A stretch of 64,000 nucleotides of DNA from JAFAGX01 sp035623255. Lineage in GTDB: Bacteria; Acidobacteriota; Terriglobia; Terriglobales; Acidobacteriaceae. Below the pieces are notes generated by a model that was not told where the DNA came from, ran no database searches, and saw nothing but the letters and a program-made list of their open reading frames with translations. The DNA is taken from assembly GCA_035623255.1 (NCBI GenBank), contig DASPTU010000125.1, positions 62,001-126,000 on the forward strand, read 5' to 3'. A program made the position numbers and the translations under genes. Positions 52,388-61,558 of the stretch are shown here, piece after piece (the first letter of the stretch is position 1; the number at the start of each line of letters is the position of its first letter).

Positions 52388-53022
52388 GCTTTTGGCAATT
52401 TGTGTTGCAGAATCATGCCGAGATCGCGGAACTTACACTCGAGCATATCTGGCTAGTCGGAATTTCCATTTTGCTCGCGGTAGCCATCGGCATCCCGCTC
52501 GGCATTCTGATAACCCGCTGGCCAGTTGCGAACAGACCGGTTCTCGGGACCGCGAATGTCATTCAGACAATTCCCAGTCTTGCTTTGTTCGGTTTTCTCC
52601 TACCCGCGCCCTGGATTGGGGCCCGCGCCGATCGTCTGGCAATTCTCGCCCTTACTCTCTATGCACTGCTGCCTCTCATCCGTAACACCTACGCGGGTAT
52701 CAGGGCAGTAGATCCGGCCGTCGTTGAAGCTGGACGCGGCATGGGCTTGACCGACCGGCAGCTTCTCTTTCAGGTGGAACTGCCGCTCGCCTTGAGCGTC
52801 ATCATCGCCGGAGTACGCGTGGCGACGGTTATGCTTGTTGGTTTGGCCACAATCGCCGCCGCGATTGGAGCGGGTGGACTAGGCGAGTATATTTTTCGGG
52901 GCCTCGCAATGGTCAACAACTCAGTCATCCTGGCAGGTGCGATTCCTGCCGCTGCTTTGGCCCTTTTTGCGGATTTTAGCCTCGGCTGGCTGCAGCGCCG
53001 GTTGGCCCCACACGTGGCGTGA
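52384..53022 (+). CDS. ABC transporter permease, OpuCB-type
   Basis: This 212-residue inner-membrane permease has five to six helices and the EAA-type loop PAVVEAGRGMGLTDRQLLFQVELPLALSVI. It overlaps the ATPase gene by 4 bases, so the two form a unit. A homologue of the second permease or the binding protein is missing in the window; the partner may be encoded elsewhere or the permease may be a homodimer. Confidence 0.9.
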   Translation: MSFWQFVLQNHAEIAELTLEHIWLVGISILLAVAIGIPLGILITRWPVANRPVLGTANVIQTIPSLALFGFLLPAPWIGARADRLAILALTLYALLPLIRNTYAGIRAVDPAVVEAGRGMGLTDRQLLFQVELPLALSVIIAGVRVATVMLVGLATIAAAIGAGGLGEYIFRGLAMVNNSVILAGAIPAAALALFADFSLGWLQRRLAPHVA

Positions 53023-53140
53023 CTTATCCCAATCCTGGAGAGCCTTTATTTTAGGCCCGAGGCCGAGTGCCCAAGTGACCGACGTAATTTGCCCCGACAC
53101 TTCCGCTTCAGTACCGTGGGAAATACTCAACCGCATAATC

Positions 53141-53497
53141 ATGAGCAACCAGCCCAATGTCGTCTACCCGCGGTTTGCTCTCACTACCACAGTAGTAGTG
53201 CGCGAGACTGCCAACGGTGCTGCTGTCCTTGCCAAATTGAAGAACATCAGCTTGAGCGGTTGTTACCTTGAGACGCCCCGAGAAATTCCCGAAAAAGCCA
53301 GGGTTCGGGTTGTCCTGCAAACAGCCGATATGCGGGCCGACCTTTGGGGCATTGTGCAGCGTCGCGACCAGACCGGCCTGGGAATCCGCTTCACCAACGG
53401 CTCGACGGTCGAAGATTGGAAAGCCTTGGAACTGCTGATCGCAGAACTGGATGGCAAACTTCCTTCTACGCGTCCACCCGCCACTACTTTGGTATAG
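53141..53497 (+). CDS. PilZ-domain protein
   Basis: A protein of about 118 residues with a PilZ domain: NISLSGCYLETP is the conserved D/NxSxxG-type strand, followed by a beta-barrel region with WGIVQRRDQTGLGIRF. The canonical RxxxR motif at the start is reduced to PRFALT, so c-di-GMP binding is uncertain. I start it at the ATG at 53141; the longer open frame overlaps the permease gene. Likely a c-di-GMP-linked regulator or a degenerate PilZ. Confidence 0.78.
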   Translation: MSNQPNVVYPRFALTTTVVVRETANGAAVLAKLKNISLSGCYLETPREIPEKARVRVVLQTADMRADLWGIVQRRDQTGLGIRFTNGSTVEDWKALELLIAELDGKLPSTRPPATTLV

Positions 53498-53618
53498 CGA
53501 TCGTCCTATTTCACCCCCTTGGCTCCTCCCGCAGCGCTGCGAGTCCGGCCTGATTGATTCTTCTGGATTGATGTGCCCGTTTATACTACTATGCTGATCG
53601 ACATTATAGAAAATCAAT

Positions 53619-54776
53619 ATGCCAACCCGTCGCGAGTTCCTGGATACCGCCTGGAAAGCGGCGCTGCTGACCGCTGGCGCTAGAGCCTCACAAGCCTCTG
53701 ATTCGCCGATCAGTGTTCCCGGCAAAGACGGCTTAATTGTTCGATCCTACCGATTTCTTGATCTTGAAACTCCGGTAGAGTTCTTGACTGACTGGATCAC
53801 TCCCGTTAACCATTTCTTCGTTCGCAATCACATGCTGGCTCCCAGTCAGGTGGACGCATCGGCTTGGAGGTTGACAATCGCAGGCGAAGTGGAAAGGCCT
53901 CTCACGCTCAGCCTCTCCGACCTGGCAAATGCGCCGCTCCATCAGATCACCAACACCCTTGAATGTGCCGGAAACGGTCGCTCCCAGCACAATCCGAAAG
54001 TTCCGGGAGTCCAGTGGGGCAAGGGGGCAGTGGGGAACGCACATTTCTCCGGACCTGCGTTGAAGTCATTACTTGAAAAGGCGGGAGTGAAAGACACAGC
54101 GAAGCACGTGCAGTTCCGGGGGCTCGATCCGGTTCCTGGCAATGTTCCTCCCTTCATACGCAGCATTCCGATCGCGAAGGCTCTCGACGGCGATACCTTG
54201 ATTGCCACTCACATGAATGGTGTGCCGCTTCCACTTCATCATGGTTTTCCCGCGCGCTCTCTCACCCCAGGCTGGGTGGGCTCAGCATCATGCAAGTGGC
54301 TAACTGAAATCACGGTCCTCACCAAGCCTGCCGAGGGCAATTTCATGAATCCGGGGTACCGTTTTCCAAATACGCCCGGCAAACCTGGCGAACCAGTGAA
54401 GCCCGAGGACACACATTCCTTGACCGCTCTCCCTGTAAAGTCGCTTATCACGAGTCCGTCAGATGAGTCGAAGCTCCGCCCCGGGGCAACCACCATTCGG
54501 GGCGTCGCTTGGGCTGGTGAGGCGGACATCACCAAGGTGGAGATCTCCACCGACGGCGGTGCTATGTGGAATCCTGCACAACTCGGGAGAGACCACGCCA
54601 GGTATGCATGGCGACTTTGGAGCTTCCACTGGAAGCCTTCCAGAAGCGGAGAATTCGTGATTCTATCCCGCGCTTCCGACAGTCAAGGGCGGGTGCAGCC
54701 TGAAACACCCGTCTGGAATCCCAGCGGATATCTCTACAATGCCTACGATCGAGTAAAGGTCTATGTCCAAGCTTAG
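53619..54776 (+). CDS. Molybdopterin-dependent sulfite oxidase (SorA-like)
   Basis: A protein of about 385 residues with a Tat-type signal (TRREFLDTAWKAALLTAG) and the sulfite-oxidase fold. The molybdopterin ligand Cys is in TNTLECAGNGR, with LDPVPGNVP, HHGFPARSLTPGWVG and a C-terminal dimerisation domain (IRGVAWAGEADITKVEIS). It would oxidise sulfite to sulfate in the periplasm and pass electrons to a cytochrome. It overlaps the cytochrome-like gene by 14 bases. Confidence 0.9.
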   Translation: MPTRREFLDTAWKAALLTAGARASQASDSPISVPGKDGLIVRSYRFLDLETPVEFLTDWITPVNHFFVRNHMLAPSQVDASAWRLTIAGEVERPLTLSLSDLANAPLHQITNTLECAGNGRSQHNPKVPGVQWGKGAVGNAHFSGPALKSLLEKAGVKDTAKHVQFRGLDPVPGNVPPFIRSIPIAKALDGDTLIATHMNGVPLPLHHGFPARSLTPGWVGSASCKWLTEITVLTKPAEGNFMNPGYRFPNTPGKPGEPVKPEDTHSLTALPVKSLITSPSDESKLRPGATTIRGVAWAGEADITKVEISTDGGAMWNPAQLGRDHARYAWRLWSFHWKPSRSGEFVILSRASDSQGRVQPETPVWNPSGYLYNAYDRVKVYVQA

Positions 54777-55122
54777 CCAACGTGCGGTCAGCACTTGCCT
54801 GCTAGGTTTCCTCTTGGTGTGCGGCATTCTGTACGCCGCTTCCGAACCATCCTCATCCGAAGAACAATTGCCGGCTGGTGCCGCAAAAGCCCAAGCCGAG
54901 TCTGCCTGTCTGGGTTGTCATGAAGCTCGGATCATCTTGCAGCAACGGCTTACAAAGGCTGCTTGGACCAAAGAGGTCGACAAAATGATCAAGTGGGGCG
55001 CCGAAGTCGATCCCAACGACCGCGATTCACTCATCGATTACTTGAGCGCAAACTTCGCCCCCGAAACGCCGCCCTATCAGGCTCCGAGAACTGAGACTGC
55101 GAAGGGGCAGAAGCGCAAATAG
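54763..55122 (+). CDS. c-type cytochrome-like subunit (SorB-like)
   Basis: This 119-residue exported protein has a signal peptide (LLGFLLVCGILYAAS) and a single heme motif CLGCH, with a likely distal Met in KMIKWGA. It overlaps the sulfite oxidase gene and has AAAGG just before its ATG, so it is the likely electron acceptor subunit. The tail is Lys-rich. SorB is the inferred role. Confidence 0.87.
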   Translation: MSKLSQRAVSTCLLGFLLVCGILYAASEPSSSEEQLPAGAAKAQAESACLGCHEARIILQQRLTKAAWTKEVDKMIKWGAEVDPNDRDSLIDYLSANFAPETPPYQAPRTETAKGQKRK

Positions 55123-55157
55123 CTTGGTGGAGTCCATGGCGAAAGGCCGGCCCGATT

Positions 55158-55793
55158 TCAAAGGATATTGACTGCACGCGCGGCGAGCAGCGCAATAATC
55201 ATAAGAGATATCAGCGACTGAAGCATGGTGCCGAGCTTTGCCTTCCGTGACAAAACAGGCGTGTCGGTGGGGGAAAAAGCGGTGCTCGTGTTGAACGCGA
55301 GAAACAAATAGTCGACAAAATTGGGGACCCACGCGGAGGAGTCTCGGTTTCCCCAACCCGTCAATTGAGGGAACAGAAATGAGCTCTTCGACATGCCATT
55401 GGGGAGTTCGCGCAGCAACGGGCCACCGCCATCGAGTTTCCAATACCACAGAGCGAAAACGAGAATGTTCGTCACCCAGAGCGCGCTCGCCGAACGCAAC
55501 AAGGCTTTCGGCGTTTCCAGATGCTGTGGAATGCCCCGCACCAGGAAAATAAGCGAGGCGATCATTGCAACAGTAATGATGCTGTTAGCGACGAACGTGA
55601 GGATCCGCGTAACGCGGTAATTGCCCCGACGCGAGGAGATCACGATTGGAATCAGCAACAGAACAATGATCGCCAGCAACAGCCAGCTTGGACCCAGAGA
55701 CAGGGGTTCTGGAAGCGCCAAATATACGCCTGCTGCAGCCAACATGGCCACGAAGGCTGGCCAGCGGGGTTCGCGAAGAACTTGATGTTGCAT
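55158..55793 (-). CDS. DUF1345-like integral membrane protein
   Basis: This 211-residue protein has five hydrophobic segments. It ends with SFSPTDT-like NTSTAFSPTDTPVL, KLGTMLQSLISLMIIALLAARAVNIL, which matches the end of DUF1345 proteins (also the pore-like loop of two-helix channel domains). Function unknown. It converges with the SorB-like gene and diverges from the DUF1269 gene. Confidence 0.75.
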   Translation of the reverse strand: MQHQVLREPRWPAFVAMLAAAGVYLALPEPLSLGPSWLLLAIIVLLLIPIVISSRRGNYRVTRILTFVANSIITVAMIASLIFLVRGIPQHLETPKALLRSASALWVTNILVFALWYWKLDGGGPLLRELPNGMSKSSFLFPQLTGWGNRDSSAWVPNFVDYLFLAFNTSTAFSPTDTPVLSRKAKLGTMLQSLISLMIIALLAARAVNIL

Positions 55794-55983
55794 AGCGTTG
55801 GAGTGAAGCTGCGCGAGATAGTCTAATACAGCAACCAGTTGGGTTTCCGATCAGCCGATTCGACGAACTACTCCAGCCACATGTCATTTACGATTACAAT
55901 CCGCGGTTTGCGAGTACTTGCACCCCTTCGTTCGTAGGAGTATCCTTCGTCCACCCACCCGCCTCAATCGAGAGGATTAGATC

Positions 55984-56520
55984 ATGTCACTCGACACTTA
56001 TGTCGTTCTCGCCAATCAATACAACAACGAATCAGACGCTCTAGCCGACTATGAAGCCGTCCGCAAGCTCTATAGCGATTTGGGGATTATTGACACCTAT
56101 GACGCGGCTGTGGTTACTCGTAAACCGAACGGGAAAGTCGAAATTGTGAAGCGTACAGAAGAGCCGACCCGCCACGGTGCCGCTGCTGGATTCCTCGTCG
56201 GACTGGCGGTCGGGGCTGCGGTCGCCCTGTTTCCAGCCGCTAGTTTGGGTCTGGTAGCCGGTCTAGTGGGGGGTGGGGCCATCGGTGCTGGGGTTGGCGC
56301 CGTTGCCGGGCACGTTGCCGGTGGCATGAAGCGATCCGATCTGAAGGACCTCGGCGAGGTGCTCGATAACGGTACCAGCGGCCTGCTGGTCGTAGCCGCG
56401 ACAGATGTCGAAGCAAGGGTCGATGCTGCCATCACCAGGGCGAGGAAACGCGCCAAAGCCCAGCTGCAGGCAGATACTGACGCTTTAAAAAAGGAGATTC
56501 AGGGTCTGCGCGCTGCATAG
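55984..56520 (+). CDS. DUF1269-like stress/membrane protein with Gly-Ala-rich segment
   Basis: This 178-residue protein has a soluble N-terminal part (LDTYVVLANQYNNESDALADYEAV), a glycine/alanine-rich hydrophobic middle (about 60-110, with GLVGGGAIGAGVGAVAG) and a charged helical C-terminus. This layout matches DUF1269 proteins. AGAGGATT precedes the ATG. Its role is unknown, perhaps in stress response; the Gly-rich segment may insert into a membrane. Confidence 0.8.
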   Translation: MSLDTYVVLANQYNNESDALADYEAVRKLYSDLGIIDTYDAAVVTRKPNGKVEIVKRTEEPTRHGAAAGFLVGLAVGAAVALFPAASLGLVAGLVGGGAIGAGVGAVAGHVAGGMKRSDLKDLGEVLDNGTSGLLVVAATDVEARVDAAITRARKRAKAQLQADTDALKKEIQGLRAA

Positions 56521-56719
56521 CAGCGATAGGTGGTGGTGTTCGTTTCAAGTTACGGAAACGGAGGGCTTCGCTGCAAGGGCCCTTCGTTTCTAGACCATGT
56601 GCTCCCGGCGTTACTTGTTTCCTCAAAACACCGCCTCCCGGACGACGAACCACCCGCGCGTGAGGCGACGTCACGTCGTTAATGCGGCACGATACGGCAA
56701 CCCTCATAAGGAGGCGATG

Positions 56720-57559
56720 ATGGCAACGTTACGTTTCTTGAAAATCAGATTCTGGGTCATGCCGCTGCTCGCAATACTCTCTGCAACATGTCTGGCCCAG
56801 GCTCCTGTCCCCGGGCCAGTTACCGACCAGGAAACAGAACTCGGGCAGGCAGCTTACAAGCAGTTAAGAGACAAGGGGGAGATCGTCGAGTCTTCTCCCT
56901 TGTACGAGACCCTGAAGCCGATAGCGGACAGAATTTCCGGCGTGGCGCAGCCCCGCTACCCGCACCCATTCAAGTTCTTCCTGGTGCACGAAACGCAGCC
57001 AAACGCGTTCGCGACGCCGGGAGGCAACGTCTACGTGGTGGATTCTCTCCTGTATTTTGTTAAGAACACCGAGCAACTGGCCGGAACCCTTTGTCACGAG
57101 GTTTCTCATACGATTCATCGTGACGGCATCGCTCTGATGGAGAAGGAGCAGAAGATTGAGAAGCGGGAAATAGCGGCCGCAATCTTGCTGGGACCGACAC
57201 GAGCCAACATTATCGCCATCGCTCTTATTGGTAAGCTGCACTCACTTGGCTATTCCCGTGACGCCGAATCAAAGGCGGATGTGACCGGTTCGGACATTTG
57301 CGCCGAGGCCGGTTACAACCCGTGGGGATTGACGTGGCTGTTTCAGGATTTTCAGAATGCTGATGTGAAACAGATCCCGCAACTCCTCTCAGATCATCCG
57401 GCCAATGGCACGAGAATAAAAACACTGGAAAAACACTTTCAAGAGAATCCTTCTACATTTTCGAAGTTCAGTCCGGACCCAAAATCTGCAACCCCATTCA
57501 ACGTGCCAAAAGACGCGCCCGAGGTTTTCTTGCACGCGGATACCAAAGGGGGGAATTAA
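56720..57559 (+). CDS. M48-family secreted metalloprotease, short form
   Basis: A protein of about 279 residues with a signal peptide (FWVMPLLAILSATCLAQA) and the zinc motif HEVSH, with the third ligand Glu in RDAESKADVTG. It ends soon after the protease domain, lacking the TPR or beta domains of BepA-type proteins. AAGGAGG lies 5 bases before the ATG at 56720, a stronger start than upstream codons. Likely periplasmic. It converges with the DUF302 gene across a 264-base spacer. Confidence 0.88.
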   Translation: MATLRFLKIRFWVMPLLAILSATCLAQAPVPGPVTDQETELGQAAYKQLRDKGEIVESSPLYETLKPIADRISGVAQPRYPHPFKFFLVHETQPNAFATPGGNVYVVDSLLYFVKNTEQLAGTLCHEVSHTIHRDGIALMEKEQKIEKREIAAAILLGPTRANIIAIALIGKLHSLGYSRDAESKADVTGSDICAEAGYNPWGLTWLFQDFQNADVKQIPQLLSDHPANGTRIKTLEKHFQENPSTFSKFSPDPKSATPFNVPKDAPEVFLHADTKGGN

Positions 57560-57610
57560 CTTGGCTGGACGGATTGTTTGGGGACCTCAATCTTCGCAAG
57601 CCGATTCGAG

Positions 57611-57648
57611 AAGTGGGGCCATGAGCCGGAGCGGCCATGGCCCCACTT
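57611..57648. terminator. Strong hairpin between convergent genes
   Basis: A 13-base perfect stem (57611-57623 with 57636-57648, AAGTGGGGCCATG against its complement) with a 12-base loop, about 52 bases past the M48 stop. No T-run follows, but it sits where a bidirectional terminator is expected. I see nothing else identifiable in the rest of this 264-base spacer. Confidence 0.5.
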
Positions 57649-57823
57649 GAACTTATGCGCCGATGCCGGGAGCGACCCCTTTTGTAGCCCAGGCGCCAAC
57701 CAACCCGTACGACACTGTAACAGCTCGTCTCCTCACGACCTCTTCACTGGCAGGCGCTCTATCATCCGGGTCCATATGGTGCTGCCGAGTTGTCCTACCA
57801 GGGCCGAGACTTCAAGCAAGCAA

Positions 57824-58273
57824 CTATTCCCCAGCTCTTGCAGCCAGGGTTGCGACGATTGCGATGTTCTGCACCAGGTCTTGGGGCAAATCGTGTCGCT
57901 CCGCCAGGTATTCCGGGCTGTTGTAGGAAAGCCAAACCTTGCCCTGAGTGTCTTCCCAAACCAGAATCTTCAATGGAAGGTCGATGGCAACGCTGGGCGC
58001 GGCCAGCATGAGAGGCGTTCCTGCTTTTGGGCTTCCGAAAATCAGCAGTTTTGTGGGAGGCATCTTCATCCCCACTTTTGCCGCCTCGCCGCTGTGGTCG
58101 ATCAGCGCAAACAGGGTGACTCCCTTGGATTGCAAAAGGCTCTTCACCCTGTCCACGGTCTCATCGACGGAGTGATTGCTGGGTACATCGACGATTCCAT
58201 TCTTCTTTTTGACTGCCGCTAAAGCGGGAAGAGCAAGACTTGCAAGCAGGAGACTAAGCTGCCAAATCCTCAT
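57824..58273 (-). CDS. DUF302-domain secreted protein
   Basis: A protein of about 149 residues. It has a signal peptide (MRIWQLSLLLASLALPALA) and a DUF302 domain with NHSVDETVDRVKSLLQSKGVT and LLIFGSPKAGTPLMLAAPS, the family hallmarks. The ATG at 58273 has AAAGGAGA 7 bases upstream. DUF302 proteins are often near sulfur or metal-redox genes; here a DsrE-like gene lies directly upstream on the same strand. Role unknown. Confidence 0.85.
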   Translation of the reverse strand: MRIWQLSLLLASLALPALAAVKKKNGIVDVPSNHSVDETVDRVKSLLQSKGVTLFALIDHSGEAAKVGMKMPPTKLLIFGSPKAGTPLMLAAPSVAIDLPLKILVWEDTQGKVWLSYNSPEYLAERHDLPQDLVQNIAIVATLAARAGE

Positions 58274-58336
58274 AATGGTATCTCCTTTAGACATAAGACT
58301 TCTCTGTTGGGTGCAGAGCCAGATTGTAATGGACAT

Positions 58337-58669
58337 TTACTGGTAAATCAGCGTGTAGCCTTCCTGCTCCAGCTGGGTCACTCTGACCATCGCATTGACG
58401 TTGACCTTGACCCCAAGTAGTAGGTTCGCATTGCCCCAGTGATTTCCTTTCGCCGTGGCACCCCACATCTCAAGTTGCACACCTTTCTCCATAAGTCCGT
58501 TCCAAAGTCCTTTGTACGGATTTCCAGTCGCGACGTGTCGATTGGAGTTGTAGGTTTCATCGTTCAAGATGAGATAAGCGGCATCTGCGTGAAATATCAC
58601 GATAATCTGACCTTTGGTGTTCCAGTCGCGGAAGTCAGTTGCGAATAGATTGATGTCTCCCAGCCCCAC
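58337..58669 (-). CDS. DsrE-like protein, possibly N-terminally shortened
   Basis: A 110-residue protein beginning with GTG and resembling DsrE/F-type proteins (QIIVIFHADAAYLILND, then the C-terminal VQLEMWGATAKGNHW). It has no signal peptide although its DUF302 neighbour is secreted, and the first codons follow a stop only three codons upstream, so it may be a truncated form of a longer secreted protein. The conserved DsrE cysteine is absent. It could be a broken copy; low certainty. Confidence 0.6.
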   Translation of the reverse strand: MGLGDINLFATDFRDWNTKGQIIVIFHADAAYLILNDETYNSNRHVATGNPYKGLWNGLMEKGVQLEMWGATAKGNHWGNANLLLGVKVNVNAMVRVTQLEQEGYTLIYQ

Positions 58670-58892
58670 TGCCAGTTAAGGGGAACTTTTACACCACGGC
58701 TACCGAAAGCGCATCACAAGATGTGGGGCTTTTTGGCTAACACGTAGAGTGGCCAGCATCCAACACATTCGTGGTAGCGTCCGTAGCGACGGTGGATTTC
58801 ATCAATCAGCTGATATCGTCGCCCCCCCATCCGTTGACTAGCCGATTTAACCTCCTTAAGATGAAACGACTCCGAATCTTAGGGAACGCCGA

Positions 58893-61541
58893 ATGGCCGA
58901 CCAGATCATCTCGCATTACCGCATCTTGGAGAAACTTGGTGGTGGCGGTATGGGCATCGTCTACAAGGCGGAGGACACTATCCTTCGCCGCTTTGTCGCT
59001 CTCAAGTTTCTGCCCGACGACGTCGCCAAGGATCCGCAAGCGCTTAGTCGTTTTCAGCGCGAGGCCCAGTCCGCTTCCGCATTAAATCATCCCAGCATCT
59101 GCACCATTTACGAGATCGGCCAGCACGATGGGCAGTCATTCATCGCCATGGAATTTCTGGACGGCACCACGCTTAAACAGCGCATCACGCACCGTCCGCT
59201 CGATATCAACCTGTTGCTCGCGCTTTCCATCGAAATTGCGGATGCGCTCGATGCCGCCCACTCCCGGGGCATCATTCATCGCGACATCAAGCCTGCCAAC
59301 ATCTTCGTCACGGAGCGCAATCACGCCAAGATTCTCGATTTCGGATTAGCCAAAGTCATCGCCGATGCCAAAGCCGCAGGCGTCACCGCCGGGCCAACCG
59401 TGGGAGTCGTCCCCGAACAACTCACCTCACCCGGCTCAGCACTCGGTACCGTCGCTTACATGAGTCCGGAGCAGGCGCTCGGCGAGGAAGTAGATCCGCG
59501 CACCGACGTGTTCTCCTTTGGGGTCGTGCTCTACGAGATGTGTACCGGTCAGCTGCCGTTCGACGGAAATACCTCCGCCGCAATTTTCAACGCAATTCTT
59601 AACAAAGCCCCGAATGCTCCCCAAAGCCTGAACCCCAAGCTCCCTCCCGAACTTGAGCGCATCGTCAACAAAGCATTGGAAAAGGATCGCGACTTGCGCT
59701 ACCAGAGCGCGGCCGAACTTCGGTCCGATTTGAAGCGCTTGCAGCGCGACTTGCATCCATCCGCGCGCCAGGTGGCCGCGGCCCAACAGCCGGAAGCGCA
59801 AGCTGCGCCCTCGCCCGCCGCTGAACCTGCCAAAGTGGCTTCCTCATCGGCCCGTAGTAAACTCCCCACCTTCGCCGCTGTTGTTCTGGTGGCTTTGCTG
59901 GCGGTGGCGATTGGGAGTTATATAGTTGGTCAGCGAAGCGCCCTGCGACCGGTTCCCACCTTTCGCGAGCTCAGCTTTCGCCGCGGAGCCCTACTCGCCG
60001 CAAAATTTGCTCCTGATCCGCGGTCGGCAATCTACAGCGCCGGCTGGGAGGGAAATCCCGAAGCGGTTTTTATCAGTTCTCCCAATTCCACAGAATCTCG
60101 CAATCTAGGCCTTCCCGAAACCGAGATTTTGGCGGTCTCTCCTACGGGACAAATGGCGGTCTTGCGCCACTTCAGCGTCAGTCCCGATCACTTTCTCCAT
60201 CGCGGTACGCTGGCGCAGGTTTCTGTCGGCGCCGATGCTCCGCGTGACCTTCTAGACAACGTTGAAGGTGCCGACTGGGCGCCCGGACAGGACGCACTCG
60301 CCGTCGTTCACGTGGCCAACGGCCAAGCCAGAATTGAGTATCCTGTCGGTAAGGTTTTATATGAAACACCCGGCTGGATCAGCAGCCTGCGTTTCTCTCC
60401 CAAAGGGGATTCCCTCGCCTTCATCGACCATAATTTGCTTGGAGACGATGGCGGCACGATCAGCCTCGTAGATCTCAAAGGCAAGAAGACGGATCTGACC
60501 GAGCGCTGGGCCAGTGCCATGGGAGCCGCCTGGTCGCCTTCTGGCGGTGAGATCTGGTTCACCGCCACCGCCACCGGCTTCAGCCGTTCGCTCCGCGGTG
60601 TTACGCCCTCGGGTACGGTTCGCGAGCTGCTGAGCGCTCCCGGGACATTGACCCTTCACGATGTCGGCGCAGGAGGACGCGCTCTGATTTCCCGCGATGC
60701 CTTGCGTGCCGGCGCTATCGGACTCGCGCCTGGCGAAACTAAAGAACGCGATCTCAGCTGGCAAGACTGGACTGTGCCCATCGACATCTCCGAAGACGGC
60801 AAGATGATGCTCTTCATCGAGGCCGGTGAAGCCGGCGGTGGTGAGTACGCCGTCTTTAGCCGCGAGACGAACGGCAACTCCGCAGTGCGCCTGGGCCAGG
60901 GCTCGGCGGTGGCATTGTCGCCCGATGGCAAGTGGGCCTTGGTGTTGCGCCAGAATATATCTCCTCCCGATTTTGTTCTTCTCCCTACCGGCGTGGGACA
61001 GCAACAATTAATCTCTACCGGTAAAGTCATTCCATTCGGAGGGCAGTTCTTTACGGACTCCAAGCACCTGCTTTTTGACGGACACGAGGCAGGCCACGCC
61101 TCACGAATCTACCTGTTGGCTCTGGATGGAAGTCAGCCTCGCCCCATCACTCCCGAGGGCTTCTCGCTGGGCACCCATGCCCATTCGGTTTCGCCCGACA
61201 GCAAACGGATCGCGGCCATCACCGCTTCCGGACTTTTCTTAATTCCCGTTGATGGCGGGGAGCCGCAGCCGATCCAGGGCTCTATGCCTTACGATCAGCC
61301 TCTCCGGTGGGCAAAGGATGGCCACGCGTTATTCGTGGGACAGCGTGGCGAAACCTCTTGCCCGGTCTCGACCGTGGATCTGCAAACCGGCAAGAGAAGC
61401 GAATGGAAGACCGTGCGGCCAGCCGACTTAGCGGGAGTGGCAGGCGTCGCCTGTCCGCGCATCGCCGATGACGAGCAACACTACGTTTTCGGTTACGTGC
61501 GCAACCTCTCCGACCTGTTTCTGGTCGAGCACTTGAAGTAG
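58893..61541 (+). CDS. Transmembrane Ser/Thr kinase with beta-propeller sensor part
   Basis: This 882-residue receptor-type kinase has a kinase domain at about 8-280 with GGGGMGIVYKAED, VALK lysine, HRDIKPAN, DFGLAKV and SPEQALGEE. A Pro/Ala-rich linker follows, one membrane helix near 327-345 (VVLVALLAVAIGSYIVG), then a long WD40/TolB-type propeller (about 350-880; SPKGDSLAFID, SPDSKRIAAI). Related in kinase domain to the gene at 17392 but with a different sensor, as is usual in Acidobacteria. Confidence 0.92.
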   Translation: MADQIISHYRILEKLGGGGMGIVYKAEDTILRRFVALKFLPDDVAKDPQALSRFQREAQSASALNHPSICTIYEIGQHDGQSFIAMEFLDGTTLKQRITHRPLDINLLLALSIEIADALDAAHSRGIIHRDIKPANIFVTERNHAKILDFGLAKVIADAKAAGVTAGPTVGVVPEQLTSPGSALGTVAYMSPEQALGEEVDPRTDVFSFGVVLYEMCTGQLPFDGNTSAAIFNAILNKAPNAPQSLNPKLPPELERIVNKALEKDRDLRYQSAAELRSDLKRLQRDLHPSARQVAAAQQPEAQAAPSPAAEPAKVASSSARSKLPTFAAVVLVALLAVAIGSYIVGQRSALRPVPTFRELSFRRGALLAAKFAPDPRSAIYSAGWEGNPEAVFISSPNSTESRNLGLPETEILAVSPTGQMAVLRHFSVSPDHFLHRGTLAQVSVGADAPRDLLDNVEGADWAPGQDALAVVHVANGQARIEYPVGKVLYETPGWISSLRFSPKGDSLAFIDHNLLGDDGGTISLVDLKGKKTDLTERWASAMGAAWSPSGGEIWFTATATGFSRSLRGVTPSGTVRELLSAPGTLTLHDVGAGGRALISRDALRAGAIGLAPGETKERDLSWQDWTVPIDISEDGKMMLFIEAGEAGGGEYAVFSRETNGNSAVRLGQGSAVALSPDGKWALVLRQNISPPDFVLLPTGVGQQQLISTGKVIPFGGQFFTDSKHLLFDGHEAGHASRIYLLALDGSQPRPITPEGFSLGTHAHSVSPDSKRIAAITASGLFLIPVDGGEPQPIQGSMPYDQPLRWAKDGHALFVGQRGETSCPVSTVDLQTGKRSEWKTVRPADLAGVAGVACPRIADDEQHYVFGYVRNLSDLFLVEHLK

Positions 61542-61558
61542 ATGCTCGAGGCTCAGGT

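Noticed and set aside
53505..53618. Possible promoter or RNA structure before the sulfite oxidase gene
   Set aside because: TATACT-like words exist but no -35 at the right spacing, and the GC palindrome (CGCAGCGCTGCG) alone is not convincing.
57578..58222. 214-residue + strand frame near the M48 gene
   Set aside because: Antisense to the DUF302 gene and the hairpin region; no recognisable domain.
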